The translations under genes and the position numbers were made by a program. A DNA stretch of 64,000 nucleotides from assembly GCF_023151555.2 (NCBI RefSeq), contig NZ_CP100425.1:1364001-1428000 (forward strand), in the 5' to 3' direction. The DNA comes from Photobacterium sp. CCB-ST2H9 (lineage in GTDB: Bacteria; Pseudomonadota; Gammaproteobacteria; Enterobacterales; Vibrionaceae). This document shows, piece by piece, positions 8,095-16,188 of this stretch. Numbering within the stretch: position 1 is the first letter of the stretch; every line of letters begins with the position of its first letter. The notes under the pieces are model-generated. The model ran no database searches and was not told the DNA's origin. It worked only from the letters and a program-made list of their open reading frames with translations.

Positions 8095-9664
8095 CTTCAG
8101 CCAGGCAGTGCTGCTGCTTGGACTGTCGCTGTAATCTCTCGATGAAAATTTCCGGTGCCAGGGGTTTGTCGTACAGATATCCCTGAAAATACTGAATGTG
8201 ACGTTTTTTCAGATACGTTTCCTGAATCCGGTTTTCAACGCCTTCGGCCACAACTTCAATGTTCAGCCGTTCTGCCAGATCAAGCACGTTGTCCACGATA
8301 TGGCTTGGCACGTCGACCGAGCCAATCTGGCGTATAAAGCTTTTATCAATCTTGATGATATCGATATCGAACTGATTGATATAGCTGAGTGAAGAGTGGC
8401 CGGTACCAAAGTCATCCAGCGCTATTTGTGCGCCCAGTGCATGCAATTTTTCGAACAGCAGGGCGGCCTGCTGGATGTCCTGAACCCATTGGCGCTCGGT
8501 CAGTTCGATAATGAGTCTGACTTTGCCATTCGGGAAAGCGGATAGAAAGTGCCGGCAGTCCTCATAAAACGCCAGGCCTTTGCATTGTCCCGGGCTGATA
8601 TTAATGGCCAGATGAAACCCGTCCGGCAGAAGCTGTTGATTCTGAGCAAGGTGATTCTGGATTTTGCTGAGTGCCTGTGACGTCATTTCATGAATCAACC
8701 CGGTCGTTTCAGCCAGCGGAATAAACTGGTCTGGCATGATGAAACCCTGATTCGGGTGATACCAGCGCAGCAGGACTTCCGCACCACAGATTTCGCCCTG
8801 CGGGTTAACAATCGGTTGCAGCAGTGGCTTGAAATCATCACTGGAGACCGCCCGATGTAATTCTTCCCGAAGAGAAAGTGGGCGGTTCAGGTGCTGATAA
8901 AAGAAGCTTCCGGCGGAGGCTGCGACAATCAGACTGAGTATTAACGGCAGCGAAAATGTATCTGCCAAATGGCTCAGATACATGTTTTCAGTGAGGACGG
9001 AACTAATACTGAGTCGCCCGTTGTCGGAGTTCAGCGTTATCTGTGTGCCGCTGGTCTCAGGGGAAAAAACGGTGCTGTAGGTGACGTTCTGATGATTATT
9101 CAGCGTGATCGTCAGAGGAATATGGTTGCCGATGGTGTTGAGCAGCTTTTTAATATTTTGAATATCAATACTGGCTATCGCAAAACGTTCGTCTTGCTGA
9201 TGGCTGATGAAGAGAATTTTTTCATTGGGACTGAAATAATTGTGTGTTTTGAGGAATACTCTGTCTTCAACTTGAAAATAAGTTTTTTCGCTTTTTTGCA
9301 ATTCCCGGTCGAACAGAGATGAACAGTAAATGTAATTATCCCGGATCAGATTCACTGAGCGAATGTTCGGTGCGAGCGTGGCTATGCGTTTTAACTGATC
9401 TGTTGTCTGGCTGTTGCAAGGTGCTTTGAGTAAAAGCGAAGCCTGATAGGTTGTGTTCACGGCTTCATCAATGATGTTCTGAAGCAGAGACATGATAATG
9501 GCTTCTTTTTCCGCAACGATGCTTTGCAGACTGTTTCTTGCATGCAAATAAATGCCGCTAAAACTGACAGCCAAAATGAAGCATGCGAGCAATGAAGCGA
9601 TCAGCGAGTACTTTACAGATGTTTTCGGCGGACTTTCATCATTTTCTTTACATGTTGTGTTCAT
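8090..9664 (-). CDS. CSS-motif EAL-domain c-di-GMP phosphodiesterase
   Basis: A 524-residue membrane phosphodiesterase predicted to hydrolyse c-di-GMP. A transmembrane helix at about residues 20-42 is followed by a periplasmic CSS-motif sensor domain (NYIYCSSLFDRE at about 112), a second helix near 240-258 and a cytoplasmic EAL domain. The catalytic signature is intact: AEVLLRW in place of EAL-LLRW, NIS, ELTER, DDFGTGHSS, KID and AEGVE, so activity is expected. Proteins of this design (E. coli PdeC type) couple periplasmic thiol redox state to c-di-GMP level through the CSS cysteine; that link is family knowledge. It is transcribed alone and diverges from the amylase gene. Confidence 0.93.
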   Translation of the reverse strand: MNTTCKENDESPPKTSVKYSLIASLLACFILAVSFSGIYLHARNSLQSIVAEKEAIIMSLLQNIIDEAVNTTYQASLLLKAPCNSQTTDQLKRIATLAPNIRSVNLIRDNYIYCSSLFDRELQKSEKTYFQVEDRVFLKTHNYFSPNEKILFISHQQDERFAIASIDIQNIKKLLNTIGNHIPLTITLNNHQNVTYSTVFSPETSGTQITLNSDNGRLSISSVLTENMYLSHLADTFSLPLILSLIVAASAGSFFYQHLNRPLSLREELHRAVSSDDFKPLLQPIVNPQGEICGAEVLLRWYHPNQGFIMPDQFIPLAETTGLIHEMTSQALSKIQNHLAQNQQLLPDGFHLAINISPGQCKGLAFYEDCRHFLSAFPNGKVRLIIELTERQWVQDIQQAALLFEKLHALGAQIALDDFGTGHSSLSYINQFDIDIIKIDKSFIRQIGSVDVPSHIVDNVLDLAERLNIEVVAEGVENRIQETYLKKRHIQYFQGYLYDKPLAPEIFIERLQRQSKQQHCLAEE

Positions 9665-9940
9665 AGGATTCAGACAAATAGAGGCTGTTGTTTTGATTTA
9701 TTTTATTATTGATTGTTATCTTTATAATTCTTGATGTAAATGTTTTGCCAAGTTAAATTTAGGTAAAAATATTCTCATTGATATTCCGGTAATTAATTGA
9801 TCTCTGTCAACATCCGGTGTGCTCTATTTTTTCTCCATCCCCCCGTCTACGCCGTTGAAAAATCATTCAGGGCTGATTTATTCCGCATCCGTTTTCTCAA
9901 TAATGACGTTGAATAAGAGTCACCTCACAGGGAGAGAAAA

Positions 9941-11971
9941 GTGAAAAGCAGAAATTTAATTCTGGGTGCACTGGCAGTGGCGTTACCCGGATTGCTGCTC
10001 GGTTGTGGCGGTTCCGGACCGGTTGATGGGGCGGGCGCTTTGCCGGGCATTCCTTATGCCTGTCAATCCGGGACGGCATCAGAAGCCAGTCAATTGCGGA
10101 TTTATCAGGTTATGGTCGAGAGTTTTGTCGATGGTGACAGTGCAGTTGGTCACGGGACAGGGTACGGTACCAGTCATCATCAGGGGGATCTGAAAGGTAT
10201 TCTTGATTCTCTGGATTATATTCAGTCGCTGGGCATGAACGCCATTTGGCTGACGCCTGTGTTTGATTCCAAGCCACTCGAAGGACAGGACCATTGGGCC
10301 GACCGGCTGGATGCAACTGGCTATTATGCGACAGATTACTTCGCCATTGATCCGCGTTTTGGTTCGATGGCTCAGGCAAAGGAACTGGTCGATCAGGCGC
10401 ATGCCCGGGGAATGTATGTGTTCTTTGACGGTGTTTTTGGTCATCACAAAGACAATGTCATGCCTTCTCCGACAGGAAAGAAACCTGTGGGCGGCAGTAA
10501 CCCGGTGCGTTATCCGGAAAGTCTGCCGTTTTATCAGGAGGTGGCTGAGTACTGGATCAAAACCTTGAAAATTGACGGCTGGCGATTGGATCAGGCTTAT
10601 CAGGTCCCGCCTGAAGCCTGGCAGCAAATCAGACAAACCGTTGATGAGACTTCGCGGTCGGTGACTTATCGCAATGCGGAAGGAGAAGCCGTCCATCCGC
10701 TGGGCTATCTTGTCGCGGAAATCTGGAATAACGAGAACTACATCAATCAGACCGGTTATGGCCCTGAAGGCATGCCTGCGTTGTGTTCTGCATTCGATTT
10801 TCCGGTGCGATACCGGCTGGTGGAAACCTTTGCTGTGAATGAAAACAGTCAGGGTGGCAAAGGGGGCAACTGGCTGGCGCAGGGCATGGCATTGCACAGT
10901 CTGTATCCCAGCCATGCACAACCAAATCTGATGCTTGGCAATCACGATCTGGTACGGTTTGGTGATTTGTTACAGCGCGGCAAAATTGCAGAGCCGGAAG
11001 ATGAGGCCTACTGGCAGCGTCATAAAGCCGTGATGTCTTTCCTTGCTGCGTACAGCGGCCCGATCATGCTGTATTACGGGGATGAAATCGGAGATGAAGT
11101 GCCGGATTTCGCCGACAAAGCACCGGACAGTACCTGTGCGGTGATGGGTTTGTGTGATGACCATGTTGCCCGCTCCAGCGCGAAAATAGAGGGAGTGACG
11201 GCTGTCCTGAATGCCAGACAATCTGACCTGAAAGCTTATGTGACCCGCCTGATGGCACTCCGGGCATCACATCCGGCGCTGTATGAAGGTGACAGGATCA
11301 GTGTGCTGGCGAATGAGCAGGTCTATGTTGACCGGAAAGAAAAGGGAACCGATACCCTGATTTATATGGTCAGCACGACCGAAGAGACAGCGCACTGGCC
11401 ACTGACAACGGGTGAACTGGGGTCGGCAGGCGAATTAACGGATCTGATGACGGGCGAGCGTTTTACACCGTCAGCGGGAAAATATGAGATCCCGCTGAAC
11501 GGTTTTGAGGCACGTTTCCTGGCCTTAGAATTACCGGTTTCTCCTGTTCTGGCAAAAGCGGAAGCAGGAACAGCGCTGAAAGGAAGCGGCCGCATGGCCC
11601 GGTGTGATCTGCCGGATGCAGCCGAAACCGGGCCGGTGAATGAAACGTTGTTCGTTGTCGGGGATTTCACGGATTCGGGCTGGAAACATGTGGCCCGGCG
11701 TCAGCTGAGCTACAAAGGGCTGAATCTGTATCAGGTGATCACCAGCGAACAGGCGGGCAGTTTCCGGATGCAGTACGCCAGCAAAGACTGGTCGCCGCAA
11801 TATACCGCAGAGGGACTGGAACTGACGCCGGGGCAGGCAGCAGTCCTGACAACAGGCAGTTACGGGAAAGATACCTCTGCGCTGTTGCCTGCAGCCGGCC
11901 GGTATGTCTGGAGCCTTCAGTTTGATGCTCAGGGCCAGCCCGAGCAAGTCATGGTCTCTCAGTGTGACTGA
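9941..11971 (+). CDS. lipoprotein alpha-amylase (GH13 family)
   Basis: A 676-residue glycoside hydrolase of family GH13 acting on alpha-1,4-glucans. The N-terminus is a lipoprotein signal with lipobox LLGC, so the mature protein should be anchored in a membrane facing the periplasm or surface. The (beta/alpha)8 catalytic domain has NAIWLTPVF, the nucleophile in GWRLDQ (Asp about 217), the acid/base in VAEIW (Glu about 260) and the third carboxylate in GNHD (Asp about 336). The C-terminal ~110 residues (from about VNETLFVVGDF) form an extra beta domain of starch-binding or pullulanase-associated type. The start is a GTG behind AGGGAGAG. Single-gene unit with its own terminator. Confidence 0.93.
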   Translation: MKSRNLILGALAVALPGLLLGCGGSGPVDGAGALPGIPYACQSGTASEASQLRIYQVMVESFVDGDSAVGHGTGYGTSHHQGDLKGILDSLDYIQSLGMNAIWLTPVFDSKPLEGQDHWADRLDATGYYATDYFAIDPRFGSMAQAKELVDQAHARGMYVFFDGVFGHHKDNVMPSPTGKKPVGGSNPVRYPESLPFYQEVAEYWIKTLKIDGWRLDQAYQVPPEAWQQIRQTVDETSRSVTYRNAEGEAVHPLGYLVAEIWNNENYINQTGYGPEGMPALCSAFDFPVRYRLVETFAVNENSQGGKGGNWLAQGMALHSLYPSHAQPNLMLGNHDLVRFGDLLQRGKIAEPEDEAYWQRHKAVMSFLAAYSGPIMLYYGDEIGDEVPDFADKAPDSTCAVMGLCDDHVARSSAKIEGVTAVLNARQSDLKAYVTRLMALRASHPALYEGDRISVLANEQVYVDRKEKGTDTLIYMVSTTEETAHWPLTTGELGSAGELTDLMTGERFTPSAGKYEIPLNGFEARFLALELPVSPVLAKAEAGTALKGSGRMARCDLPDAAETGPVNETLFVVGDFTDSGWKHVARRQLSYKGLNLYQVITSEQAGSFRMQYASKDWSPQYTAEGLELTPGQAAVLTTGSYGKDTSALLPAAGRYVWSLQFDAQGQPEQVMVSQCD

Positions 11972-12004
11972 TTCAAAGTGACTAACTTAAAGTGACTAGT
12001 CCTG

Positions 12005-12046
12005 CAGCCCTGCAGTGAGTGCTGCGGGGCTGATTCCTATTTTTTC
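12005..12046 (+). terminator. intrinsic terminator after the amylase gene
   Basis: The stem CAGCCCTGCAG with CTGCGGGGCTG (one mismatch, 6-nt loop) is followed a few bases later by a run of T at 12041-12046. Confidence 0.75.
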
Positions 12047-12212
12047 TGGCTTATCTTTCAGCCACAAATGATACACGCCGACTTCCACACCATTACCTGC
12101 GCTGAAGCAATTTCATCCCGAGTGACTGATTTTACACTTGTTTTTATGCCTTCTGTTTAATATTGTGGCCGTTTGGTTCCGAAAATGAAAATTATCAGCA
12201 GTCAGGGAAAGT

Positions 12213-12719
12213 ATGAATATCAGACCGGTTTCCACGTCAGATGCCGAGGCATTGGTTGCGCTGTTTTATACACTGGATGAAGAAACAGCCTTTATGTTAT
12301 TCGAGCCGGGTGAGCGTCAGCTGACTGTCGCGCAGCAGTCGGATCACATCAAGGCGTTTACCGGAAGCCGCCAGCAGGTGATGTTTGTGGCAGAAGCTGA
12401 GGACAATCAGATAGCTGGGTTTGTGGTGGGGATTGGTGGTCATGCAAACCGGAACCGGCATGCGATGTACTGTGTGATTGGTGTGCGTCAGACATACCAA
12501 GGGAAGGGGCTCGGGCGAAAATTACTCTGTGCACTGGAAACCTGGGCTGAAAGCCATGCATTTCATCGTCTCGAACTGACGGTGATGGCACATAACACAG
12601 TGGCACGGCAACTGTATGTGTCAGCAGGGTTTCAGGAAGAAGGCGTGAAGCGGGATTCGATGCGGGTAGATGGTGCGTTATTCGATGAAATCTATATGGC
12701 CAAACTCCTGAAAGCGTAA
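12213..12719 (+). CDS. GNAT-family N-acetyltransferase
   Basis: A 168-residue GCN5-related acetyltransferase with one GNAT domain. The acetyl-CoA pyrophosphate loop is visible as QGKGLGRKL (about residues 97-105), followed by helix 3 and the strand pair LELTVMAHNTVARQLYVSAGF typical of motif A/B. Substrate is unknown; the pattern fits RimI-like or small-molecule acetyltransferases. AGGGAAAG precedes the ATG. A second, unrelated GNAT gene begins 55 bp downstream on the same strand and the pair may be co-transcribed. Confidence 0.88.
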   Translation: MNIRPVSTSDAEALVALFYTLDEETAFMLFEPGERQLTVAQQSDHIKAFTGSRQQVMFVAEAEDNQIAGFVVGIGGHANRNRHAMYCVIGVRQTYQGKGLGRKLLCALETWAESHAFHRLELTVMAHNTVARQLYVSAGFQEEGVKRDSMRVDGALFDEIYMAKLLKA

Positions 12720-12774
12720 TGGTAATTTTGTCAGGACGAAACAATAACAATCAGGGAATTCAATGGAGTCAACA

Positions 12775-13329
12775 ATGATTGAGTTACAAACCCCCCGGCT
12801 GATTATCCGGCCATGGAAAGATGAAGATCTGGTTCCTTTTGCTGCAATGTCGGCAGATCCGGCTGTGATGCGTTATTTCCCGTCGACTTTGTCGGAGGAA
12901 GAAAGTCAGCAGGCCGCCCATCGTGCGCGAGCACTGATTGAAGAAAAAGGCTGGGGGTTCTGGGCTGTCGAGCTGAAAGAAACCGGGACCTTTATTGGGT
13001 TTGTCGGACTGCATTATCAGGACTCGGAGATTCCCAATGCGCCTTTTGTTGAGATTGGCTGGCGGCTTGCGTCTGAATACTGGGGCCAGGGCCTGGCTCC
13101 TGAAGCGGCGGAACGGGCTCTGCAGTTTGCCTTTGATGATTTAAATGCCCCGGATGTCTATGCGTTTACGGCGCTTTCGAATCTGCCTTCTCAGCGTGTT
13201 ATGAAAAAACTGGGGATGACGGATTGCCTGCAGAACTTTCTGCACCCGAAGTTGCCTGCTGATCATCAATTGGCGGAGCATTGTCTTTACCGGATTTCGC
13301 GCTCTGAATGGCTGGTCAGAAGCCAGTAA
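12775..13329 (+). CDS. RimJ/RimL-type GNAT acetyltransferase
   Basis: A 184-residue acetyltransferase of the RimJ/RimL (acetyltransf_3) group. The start motif IELQTPRLIIRPWKDEDL matches the family N-terminus, and EYWGQGLAPEAAERAL is the acetyl-CoA loop. A conserved FTALSNLPSQRVMKKLGM block closes the fold. I take the ATG at 12775, which has GGAG upstream and fits the family start; an in-frame ATG at 12763 would add four residues. Family members acetylate ribosomal protein N-termini or small amines. The target here is not evident. Confidence 0.86.
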   Translation: MIELQTPRLIIRPWKDEDLVPFAAMSADPAVMRYFPSTLSEEESQQAAHRARALIEEKGWGFWAVELKETGTFIGFVGLHYQDSEIPNAPFVEIGWRLASEYWGQGLAPEAAERALQFAFDDLNAPDVYAFTALSNLPSQRVMKKLGMTDCLQNFLHPKLPADHQLAEHCLYRISRSEWLVRSQ

Positions 13330-13428
13330 GCCCAGTCATGAAGTCAGGCGTGTCTGAAATATCTGTGGCACTGGTCATCGAAAATTGGACTATGGTTCAT
13401 CAGCTGAATCAATCAAAAGGATATTGCC

Positions 13429-13911
13429 ATGACGCTCGATGATATTTCGACCACTAGTACAGCAAAGGAACTTGGACTGAGTTGTGTGATTCCGGCCACA
13501 CCGGAGAAAGTGTTCCGGGCCTGGACAGATCCGGAACTGGTGAAAGTCTGGTACGTCCCGGCGCCTTGGTCGGTGGCATCTGCAACGCTGGATGTCAGGC
13601 CCGGAGGACGCAGCTTGATTGTCATGCGCAGTCCGGACGGGCAGGAATTTCCGGCACAAGGCGTTTATCTGGAGGTGGTGCCGGGGAAACGTTTAGTCTT
13701 TACCGATGCCTTTGTGTCAGGTTGGGAAGTTTCTGAAAAGCCTTTTATGACGGTAACGCTGACCTTTGAACCCTGTGAGGGCGGAACCCGTTATACCGCG
13801 AGGGTTCAGCACTGGAGTGAACAAAGCCGGGCAGAACACGAAGAAATGGGGTTCCATGAAGGCTGGTCGCAATGTGCGCTGCAACTGGCTGAGCTGGTCA
13901 AAACCCTGTAA
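13429..13911 (+). CDS. SRPBCC (AHSA1-like) domain protein
   Basis: A 160-residue protein of the START/SRPBCC fold in the AHSA1-like branch. The family pattern is clear: IPATPEKVFRAWTDPELVKVWYVP at the start, a middle PGGRSLIVMRSPDGQEFPAQG, and GGTRYTARVQHWS before the C-terminal helix that caps the hydrophobic cavity. Such proteins bind hydrophobic ligands or act as stress accessory factors; no reaction can be assigned. AAAAGGAT precedes the ATG. It ends before a strong terminator shared with the convergent oxidoreductase. Confidence 0.85.
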   Translation: MTLDDISTTSTAKELGLSCVIPATPEKVFRAWTDPELVKVWYVPAPWSVASATLDVRPGGRSLIVMRSPDGQEFPAQGVYLEVVPGKRLVFTDAFVSGWEVSEKPFMTVTLTFEPCEGGTRYTARVQHWSEQSRAEHEEMGFHEGWSQCALQLAELVKTL

Positions 13912-13960
13912 GGCCAGTCATCAGGAAGCAATCAACCGGATGCCATCTCTCTCACCGAAG

Positions 13961-13984
13961 AAAGCCCTCCGAGGAGGGCTTTTC
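13961..13984. terminator. convergent terminator
   Basis: An 8-bp stem (AGCCCTCC with GGAGGGCT, two-base loop GA) with A-rich left and T-rich right flanks lies between the SRPBCC gene and the convergent oxidoreductase gene. Confidence 0.8.
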
Positions 13985-13986
13985 GT

Positions 13987-15003
13987 TTAGGCGGTCTGAA
14001 CTGTTGGTTCGCTCAGCAGCGTGGTCCGGAAATGATCCGGATCAGCCAGAAGAAAGCGTCCGACGGCTGCCAGATCGAGCCACTGGTTTGCCAGTGCTTG
14101 TTCAATATACTCCGGCGTTTCGATGCCGCCGACACCAATCACAGGGACGGTTAACTGCTGTTTCAGGTACGCGGCGTCATCAACGAGATACCCTTCGCCC
14201 CTTTTGTCTTTCGGGCGTTTCCAGCCTCCGATGCCTGAAGAAACATTGATCAAGGCGACACCGGCTTCAACCAGCCATTCGCACACCTGAGCCATATCCT
14301 CCCGGGACAGACCATCCGGGTAGCCGTCCTGTCCCGGGACGCGGACCATTAAGGTCAGATCCGGGCTGAACAGCCGGATACTGGCAACGATCTCGAGCAG
14401 CATCCGGGCACGGTTACGCAGTGAGCCGCCATATTCATCATGCCGCTGGTTCGTCAGCGGTGATAACCATTGATTCAGACCATAACCATGGGCGCAGTGC
14501 AGCTCGACCAGATCAAAACCGGCGGTTTCTGCGCGTATGGCTGCTTCAATGAATGCGCGCTGCCAGTGGTCAATGTCTGCTTTCTCCATGGCGCGCGGTG
14601 CCGTGAGCTCTCTGTCGTAAGCCGGAACGGTGATGCTGGAAGGACCCATCATATCCAGGGTGACGTCCGGTGTGGTTTTACCGCCGCAATGTGTGAGTTG
14701 TAAACCGGCGACAGCACCGGTTTCTTTCAGCAGGGAAGCGAGCTGTGTTAGGCCATGAAGACAATTGTCATCGTGCGCACCCAACTGATGCGGTTCACTT
14801 CGGCCATCTTCAGTAACAAAGCTGTATTCGACCATCAGCAGTCCGGCGCCAGAGCGGGACAAACGTGCATAGTGGGCCAGCGTCTGTTCGGTGACTTTGC
14901 CATCCGTATTCGCTGTCTGGGAAGCCATCGGCGGTAAAACCAGTCTGTTTTTGAGGGTCAGGTTCCGGGAAACGGATAACGGCTGAAAACGTTTGAATGC
15001 CAT
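13987..15003 (-). CDS. NADH:flavin oxidoreductase (old yellow enzyme family)
   Basis: A 338-residue FMN-dependent ene-reductase-type protein. It shows the N-terminal NRLVLPPMASQTA, the active-site block LVELHCAHGYGLNQWLSP and the YGGSLRNRARMLLEIV signature, then the FMN phosphate segment PVIGVGGIETPE. Members reduce activated alkenes with NAD(P)H; the substrate is not known. I chose the ATG at 15003 because AGGAG lies five bases upstream; the open frame extends to 15063 but that part lacks a site. The gene is divergent from a LysR regulator about 120 bp away, which probably controls it. Confidence 0.88.
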   Translation of the reverse strand: MAFKRFQPLSVSRNLTLKNRLVLPPMASQTANTDGKVTEQTLAHYARLSRSGAGLLMVEYSFVTEDGRSEPHQLGAHDDNCLHGLTQLASLLKETGAVAGLQLTHCGGKTTPDVTLDMMGPSSITVPAYDRELTAPRAMEKADIDHWQRAFIEAAIRAETAGFDLVELHCAHGYGLNQWLSPLTNQRHDEYGGSLRNRARMLLEIVASIRLFSPDLTLMVRVPGQDGYPDGLSREDMAQVCEWLVEAGVALINVSSGIGGWKRPKDKRGEGYLVDDAAYLKQQLTVPVIGVGGIETPEYIEQALANQWLDLAAVGRFLLADPDHFRTTLLSEPTVQTA

Positions 15004-15093
15004 GGCAACTCCTGTCGCGGCCAAAGTGTTGAAGAAACAGCGTCCAGTGTATGGAATGCTCATGTAGAATAAAGAAACATGATTTCAACAAGT

Positions 15094-15110
15094 GTTTCCG
15101 TCTGGGAAAC
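15094..15110. promoter_or_regulatory. inverted repeat in the oxidoreductase/LysR divergent region
   Basis: GTTTCC-N5-GGAAAC lies 10 bp before the LysR start and could be an operator for it. Only the symmetry supports this. Confidence 0.3.
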
Positions 15111-15120
15111 GGTAGCAAGC

Positions 15121-15996
15121 ATGAAAATCGACGATCTGAAAATATTTGTGGCGGTCGCCAGCCAGACCAGCCTTCGGGAAGCGGCGCATGTCCTGTCGAT
15201 GCAGCCGGGCACAGTGTCTAAAGTCATCCGGCGGATTGAAGGCTATTACAAACAGGAGCTGTTCCACCGGACAGGCAGCCAGTGGGGGTTAACGTCGGCA
15301 GGCAGACAGCTCCACCAGCGTGCGGTGGAACTGCTGGCTGTCAACGACACCATAGAAACCGAAATGGGACAACCTCAGCGGCTGCACCTGAGGTGCAGTG
15401 GCTCAGAAGTGTTGCAATCCCGCTTTCTGGGCATGATCACGCAGCCTTTGCTCTCCCGGTTTGGAGACGTGACGGTCGAAGCGTTCATGGATGAAGGTTG
15501 TGAGCGTTTACGCCGTCATCAGGTGGATGTGGCGCTGGTGAGTACCTCGGATGAACAGCCGATGGTGGCGGGGATCCAGGCGATTCATCTGGCTGACAGT
15601 CAGTTTGTGATTGCTGCGGGAACAGCACATCCGCTGGCCGAAAAAGCAGGTCAGGCAATCCCTATCACTGAAGTGATTGCGTATCCCTTTGTGATTCCGA
15701 CGCGCAAAATTTATGGGGAAACCGGCAGTCAGCTGAGTACGGATGGCTGGCACGAAGAAGCCTTTGCCCGGCGGACCGGCGCCAGAGTGGATTCCGTTTC
15801 GGCCTTGCTGGCATTAATGAAGACTCAGGCATTTCTGGCTTACATGCCAGATTACGTTGCCGAGCAGAACGGGTTTCAGACGATCAGGACGACAGGATGT
15901 CCGTATCAGTGTCTTCAGCGGATCTGGCTCTGTTTTCATGAGCCGGTCAGGGCGGGCTGGATTAATACGCTGGCAGGCACCTTGTCACAGCCGTAA
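15121..15996 (+). CDS. LysR-family transcriptional regulator
   Basis: A 291-residue LysR-type regulator. The N-terminal helix-turn-helix is MKIDDLKIFVAVASQTSLRE with the recognition part PGTVSKVIRRIEGYYKQELF, followed by a periplasmic-binding-protein-like effector domain from about residue 90. The ATG at 15121 fits the family N-terminus; an upstream in-frame ATG at 15079 would add 14 non-family residues, and neither has a strong ribosome-binding site. It is divergent from the old-yellow-enzyme gene, the classical arrangement for a LysR regulator and its target. The effector is unknown. Confidence 0.87.
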   Translation: MKIDDLKIFVAVASQTSLREAAHVLSMQPGTVSKVIRRIEGYYKQELFHRTGSQWGLTSAGRQLHQRAVELLAVNDTIETEMGQPQRLHLRCSGSEVLQSRFLGMITQPLLSRFGDVTVEAFMDEGCERLRRHQVDVALVSTSDEQPMVAGIQAIHLADSQFVIAAGTAHPLAEKAGQAIPITEVIAYPFVIPTRKIYGETGSQLSTDGWHEEAFARRTGARVDSVSALLALMKTQAFLAYMPDYVAEQNGFQTIRTTGCPYQCLQRIWLCFHEPVRAGWINTLAGTLSQP

Positions 15997-16188
15997 GACG
16001 ATGTATCGTTCTGTCGTCACATCTGGTTGAATTTCAGTGCATCTTTGGGGATAGACTACGCTTTAAAAGGTTGTTGTCCTCTCAGAATCTGAGAGCAAAG
16101 CAGCCAGAGGGGCCGTTGTGCTGACGCCGCGGAGCGCTCAGTGCATCCGCCCCGTTTTTGCTGAATCACCCGAAGAAGGAATTGGCGC

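Noticed and set aside
9833..9842. MalT-box-like sequence (minus strand GGGGATGGAG) upstream of the amylase gene
   Set aside because: Single copy, two mismatches and no second box; too weak to claim.
10079..10945. Minus-strand ORF of 288 codons inside the amylase gene
   Set aside because: Antisense shadow of a clearly coding frame with catalytic motifs.
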